From NCBI GenBank assembly GCA_002705055.1, contig PAHY01000033.1:78522-142521 (forward strand): a DNA stretch of 64,000 bases, given 5' to 3'. Below, piece after piece: positions 61,514 to 64,000 of this stretch. The stretch is from Planctomycetota bacterium (GTDB lineage: Bacteria > Planctomycetota > UBA1135). The notes under the pieces were generated by a model that worked only from the letters and a program-made list of their open reading frames with translations, was not told the DNA's origin and searched no databases. The number at the start of each line of letters is the position of its first letter. The stretch's first letter is position 1. Both the position numbers and the translations under genes were made by a program.

Positions 61514-62775
61514 CCGCGCACCACCACCCGGCGCAGGCGCGCGCGCAGAAGGACCAGCAGGACGGCGCCGGCGACGAACAGCCCCCCCAGGGGCGCGCCG
61601 AGGCCGAGCAGCTGGGTGCGGCCCAGAATGACCGGCTTCAGCTGCTGCAGCACCCAACCATTCGGCGTGAAGCGGCCGGCTTCGGCCATCCAGCTGGGCA
61701 TCGCCTCGAAGGGGAAGAAGCTCCCGCCCATCATCAACAGCGGGAACATCAGCAGGTTGGTCAGAATCGAACCGCCGCGCCGCGAGGTGCACAGCATCTG
61801 CACCCACGAGAGCAGCAGGTAGATCGCCAGACCGCCGGCCGTCCACCAGAGCACCGCAAGCGGCAGCGTGCTCCAGGGCAGGTAATCATGGTAGAGGTAG
61901 CCCGCGGCGAACAGCAGCACGCCGATCGCAGCAAAGACGCAGCTGACGGCCAGCAGCTTGCCAGCGAGCAGGCTCGACATCTTGCGCGGAGTGCAGGCGC
62001 CGCGGCGCAGCGTGCCGGCCTCGCGCTCGGTCCAGTAATCCTCCGAGAGCCCCTGCGCGAGGAAGAACAGCGCCATCATCAGCACGGAAGGGAGCATGTA
62101 GAAACTCGCCGGCAGGCTGACGCCTTCTTCTTCCGTCTTGGTCGGCGGCGCGTCGACCGCCGATTCCAGCTCGATCAGCAGCGGGTCCAGATAGTCGCCG
62201 AGCGACTGCACCACCTGATTGATGCTGACAGCGATCTGCGCCACCTTGGGGTCGGCCAGCGTGAACTCACCTGGCTCGGGGCCGTCCACCATCAGCTGGA
62301 GCTCTTCGCCGAGCACGCGATGCACGTAGAAGACACCCTCACGCACGAGCTCGAGGACCTCTTCCAGGATGCCGGGAAGGATGCGCTGCGCCGGGTTGGT
62401 CAGCAGCTCGAGCGTGACGGGTTCCTCCTCGAGCACCGCCTGCCCGAAGCCGGCGGGGATCACCAGCACCGCGGTGCCGCGATTCTGATTGAGTCGCGCC
62501 AGGCCTTCCGCGCGACTCATCCGCTCGACCTGAATCAGCCCGCCGGTCTGTTCATTTGAGAAGGCGTTGAGCAGCGCCCCGGAGAGGAAGGACTCGTCCT
62601 GATCGTCGAGATAGAGCTGCGCGCGCGGCTGCGGCCCGTCCGAGCCCCCCATCAGGGTGGTCATCAGCGTGCCGATCAGCAGCGGGATGCCCAGCCACAG
62701 AGCAAACCGCCAGGGATCGTGCACCACGCGGCGCAGATCCTTGACCACGGCTGCGCGCAGGAAGGGCCAGTTCAT
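61510..62775 (-). CDS. ABC-2 type transporter permease (first)
   Basis: 421 residues, same topology as the next gene: one N-terminal segment (F-A-L-W-L-G-I-P-L-L-I-G), a large extracytoplasmic loop, then five segments with E-A-G-T-L-R-R-G-A-C and G-G-S-F-F-P-F-E-A-M-P. It overlaps both neighbours by 4 bases, so ATPase, this permease and the second permease are one operon. Probably pairs with the second to form the membrane channel. Confidence 0.88.
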   Translation of the reverse strand: MNWPFLRAAVVKDLRRVVHDPWRFALWLGIPLLIGTLMTTLMGGSDGPQPRAQLYLDDQDESFLSGALLNAFSNEQTGGLIQVERMSRAEGLARLNQNRGTAVLVIPAGFGQAVLEEEPVTLELLTNPAQRILPGILEEVLELVREGVFYVHRVLGEELQLMVDGPEPGEFTLADPKVAQIAVSINQVVQSLGDYLDPLLIELESAVDAPPTKTEEEGVSLPASFYMLPSVLMMALFFLAQGLSEDYWTEREAGTLRRGACTPRKMSSLLAGKLLAVSCVFAAIGVLLFAAGYLYHDYLPWSTLPLAVLWWTAGGLAIYLLLSWVQMLCTSRRGGSILTNLLMFPLLMMGGSFFPFEAMPSWMAEAGRFTPNGWVLQQLKPVILGRTQLLGLGAPLGGLFVAGAVLLVLLRARLRRVVVRG

Positions 62776-63701
62776 TCGCGCAGTTCCTTGCCGGTCAGCT
62801 CGATGAACAGCGACTCCAGGCTGGGTCGCGCCACGTTGGTTTCGCGGATCTCGCCCCCGGCCTGCTGCACGACCTGGAAGAGCTCCGGTAGACGGCTGCC
62901 CGCAGCTTGGATGGCGAGCCGCAGTTGGTCCTCCTCGATCTGCAGGACCTCGGCTTCAGCGAGCGCCTCGAGTGCGCCGCGCACCGCCTCGACCGGGAAC
63001 TGGCCGCTGAGCCGCACCAGATCGCGATCGCTGACCCGCCCGCGCAGCTCGTTGAGCGTGCCCGCGGCAATGATCCGCCCGTGATCCAGAATCGCCAGGC
63101 GGTCGCAAAGCGCCTCGGCCTCTTCCATGTAGTGCGTGGTGTAGAGAACGCAGGTGCCCGCATCGACCAGCTCGCGGACCAGCTCAAGCAGGCGCACCCG
63201 CGACTGCGGATCGACGCCCACGGTGGGTTCATCGAGCAGCAGCACTTTGGGTTCGTGAACGATCGCGCAGCCCAGGTTGAGGCGGCGCTTCATGCCGCCG
63301 CTGAATTGGCTGACCGGCTCCTTGGCGCGATCGAGCAGGCCGATCGCTTCCAGCACGGTGCTGACCCGGCTGCGCAGCGCCGCTCCGCTGAGGCCATATG
63401 CCGCCCCCCAATAGGCGAGGTTGTCGGCGGCGTTCAGATCTTCATAGAGCGCGAGCTCCTGAGGGACGACGCCGAGCTGCTGCCGCGAGGCCGGACCATC
63501 CTGCACCACATCGTGCCCGAGAATGCGCACCTGACCGGAAGTCGGAGGGAGCAGCCCGCACAAGCAGCTGATCGTGGTCGACTTGCCCGCGCCGTTCGGC
63601 CCCAGCAGACCAAAAATCTGCCCCGCTTCGGCAGTGAAGCTGACGTCCTCGACGGCGACCAGATCGCCGTACTGTTTGCGCAGATTCTGAACCTCGATCA
63701 C
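62772..63701 (-). CDS. ABC transporter ATPase
   Basis: 309 residues, GTG start. Walker A G-P-N-G-A-G-K-S-T, Q-loop V-V-P-Q-E, signature F-S-G-G-M-K-R-R-L, Walker B V-L-L-L-D-E-P, and the H-loop Y-T-T-H-Y. The C-terminal 80 residues are a DrrA-like extension. Powers the two ABC-2 permeases downstream. Its start overlaps the stop of the FG-GAP gene by 4 bases. Confidence 0.95.
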   Translation of the reverse strand: MIEVQNLRKQYGDLVAVEDVSFTAEAGQIFGLLGPNGAGKSTTISCLCGLLPPTSGQVRILGHDVVQDGPASRQQLGVVPQELALYEDLNAADNLAYWGAAYGLSGAALRSRVSTVLEAIGLLDRAKEPVSQFSGGMKRRLNLGCAIVHEPKVLLLDEPTVGVDPQSRVRLLELVRELVDAGTCVLYTTHYMEEAEALCDRLAILDHGRIIAAGTLNELRGRVSDRDLVRLSGQFPVEAVRGALEALAEAEVLQIEEDQLRLAIQAAGSRLPELFQVVQQAGGEIRETNVARPSLESLFIELTGKELRE

Positions 63702-64000
63702 GGCTGGCCTGGCGAGACCATGTCTTCGCCTGCCACAACATACACGCGCCCGCTCTTCTCCCCGGCGACGCCGCTCCAGGCGCCGGTCAGCAGGAAGTCG
63801 CGCCGACCATCGCGATCTAGGTCGCCGATCCCGATGGCGTCAAAGCCGAAGGTCTCTTGCGGGACCTTGCAGGTCCATTGCCGCAGCACCTCGCCGGTGC
63901 GGCCGGAGTAGAGCCGGACGCAGCCGGCGCTGGGCGCGGCGCTGCTGTGCGTCCAGGCGCCGATGATCAGATCGGCGGCGCCGTCGCCATCGCAGTCGCC
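63698..64000 (-). CDS. FG-GAP repeat protein, C-terminal end (partial)
   Basis: The last 100 residues of a gene that enters from beyond the window's right end. Two FG-GAP units are seen, each with a Ca-binding D-x-D-x-D-G followed by an I-I-G-A-W or L-T-G-A-W strand: G-D-C-D-G-D-G-A-A-D-L and G-D-L-D-R-D-G-R-R-D-F. These form integrin-like beta-propeller blades of extracellular or anchored proteins. Overlaps the ABC ATPase start by 4 bases. Confidence 0.85.
   Translation of the reverse strand, partial: GDCDGDGAADLIIGAWTHSSAAPSAGCVRLYSGRTGEVLRQWTCKVPQETFGFDAIGIGDLDRDGRRDFLLTGAWSGVAGEKSGRVYVVAGEDMVSPGQP

Overview
The window is dense, high-GC bacterial chromosome with about 45 protein genes on both strands, two tRNAs, short intergenic gaps (none above about 230 bases), many 4-base operon overlaps, and no rRNA, insertion sequence, phage or CRISPR array that I can see. 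The gene content points to a member of the Planctomycetota, probably marine and heterotrophic: a sulfatase, two sialate O-acetylesterase-like esterases, a GH95 fucosidase beside a sodium/solute symporter, secreted proteases with a shared C-terminal domain, FG-GAP, HEAT and TPR proteins, and a TamB/Omp85 pair that implies an outer membrane. This assignment is an inference from gene content, not from a marker gene.

Layout. 1-3.2 kb: end of a lipoprotein gene, an esterase and a sulfatase. 3.2-9.2 kb: tRNA-Ile2 (CAU), a lower-GC ankyrin protein, a subtilisin-like protease, a second esterase. 9.3-16.7 kb: a TIGR03546/TIGR03545-type pair, a glyoxalase-fold protein, two tandem paralogous exported proteins, an M14 carboxypeptidase, a small lipoprotein. 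16.8-22.5 kb: HAD hydrolase, a split glutamine-dependent NAD+ synthetase (amidase plus NadE), then methyltransferase, GT61 glycosyltransferase and sulfotransferase, likely surface-glycan modifiers. 23.0-25.2 kb: an ECF sigma factor / anti-sigma / RseB-like lipoprotein operon with a recognisable ECF-type promoter. 25.3-32.1 kb: Ca-binding-repeat protein, tRNA-Arg (CCG), GDSL esterase, C-type lectin protein, HEAT-repeat protein. 32.2-40.3 kb: a giant alpha-2-macroglobulin-like protein with TPR arrays on both sides. 40.4-47.6 kb: MarR regulator, DUF389 membrane protein, M28 peptidase, DUF2089-type regulator with a membrane protein, thioredoxin-reductase-like flavoprotein, enolase-superfamily protein, TerB/DnaJ protein. 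47.6-52.1 kb: symporter and fucosidase. 52.2-60.3 kb: an exported thioredoxin-like protein, TamB, Omp85 and HtrA, an envelope-biogenesis and quality-control block. 60.3-64 kb: a three-gene ABC-2 exporter and the end of an FG-GAP protein.

The most notable find is at 52183-53130. A thioredoxin-fold gene is interrupted by one in-frame TGA exactly where the first cysteine of the CxxC motif belongs (reading U-P-P-C), and a perfect 9-bp stem-loop begins 16 nt after that TGA, placing the loop 25 nt downstream, as expected for a bacterial SECIS element. I read it as an exported thioredoxin-like selenoprotein.

A second theme is promoter layout. Many genes lack a Shine-Dalgarno sequence and have a TANNNT hexamer 6-9 nt before the start codon, suggesting leaderless transcripts. 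In three divergent gaps the two -10-like hexamers share one TA step (ANNNTANNNT).
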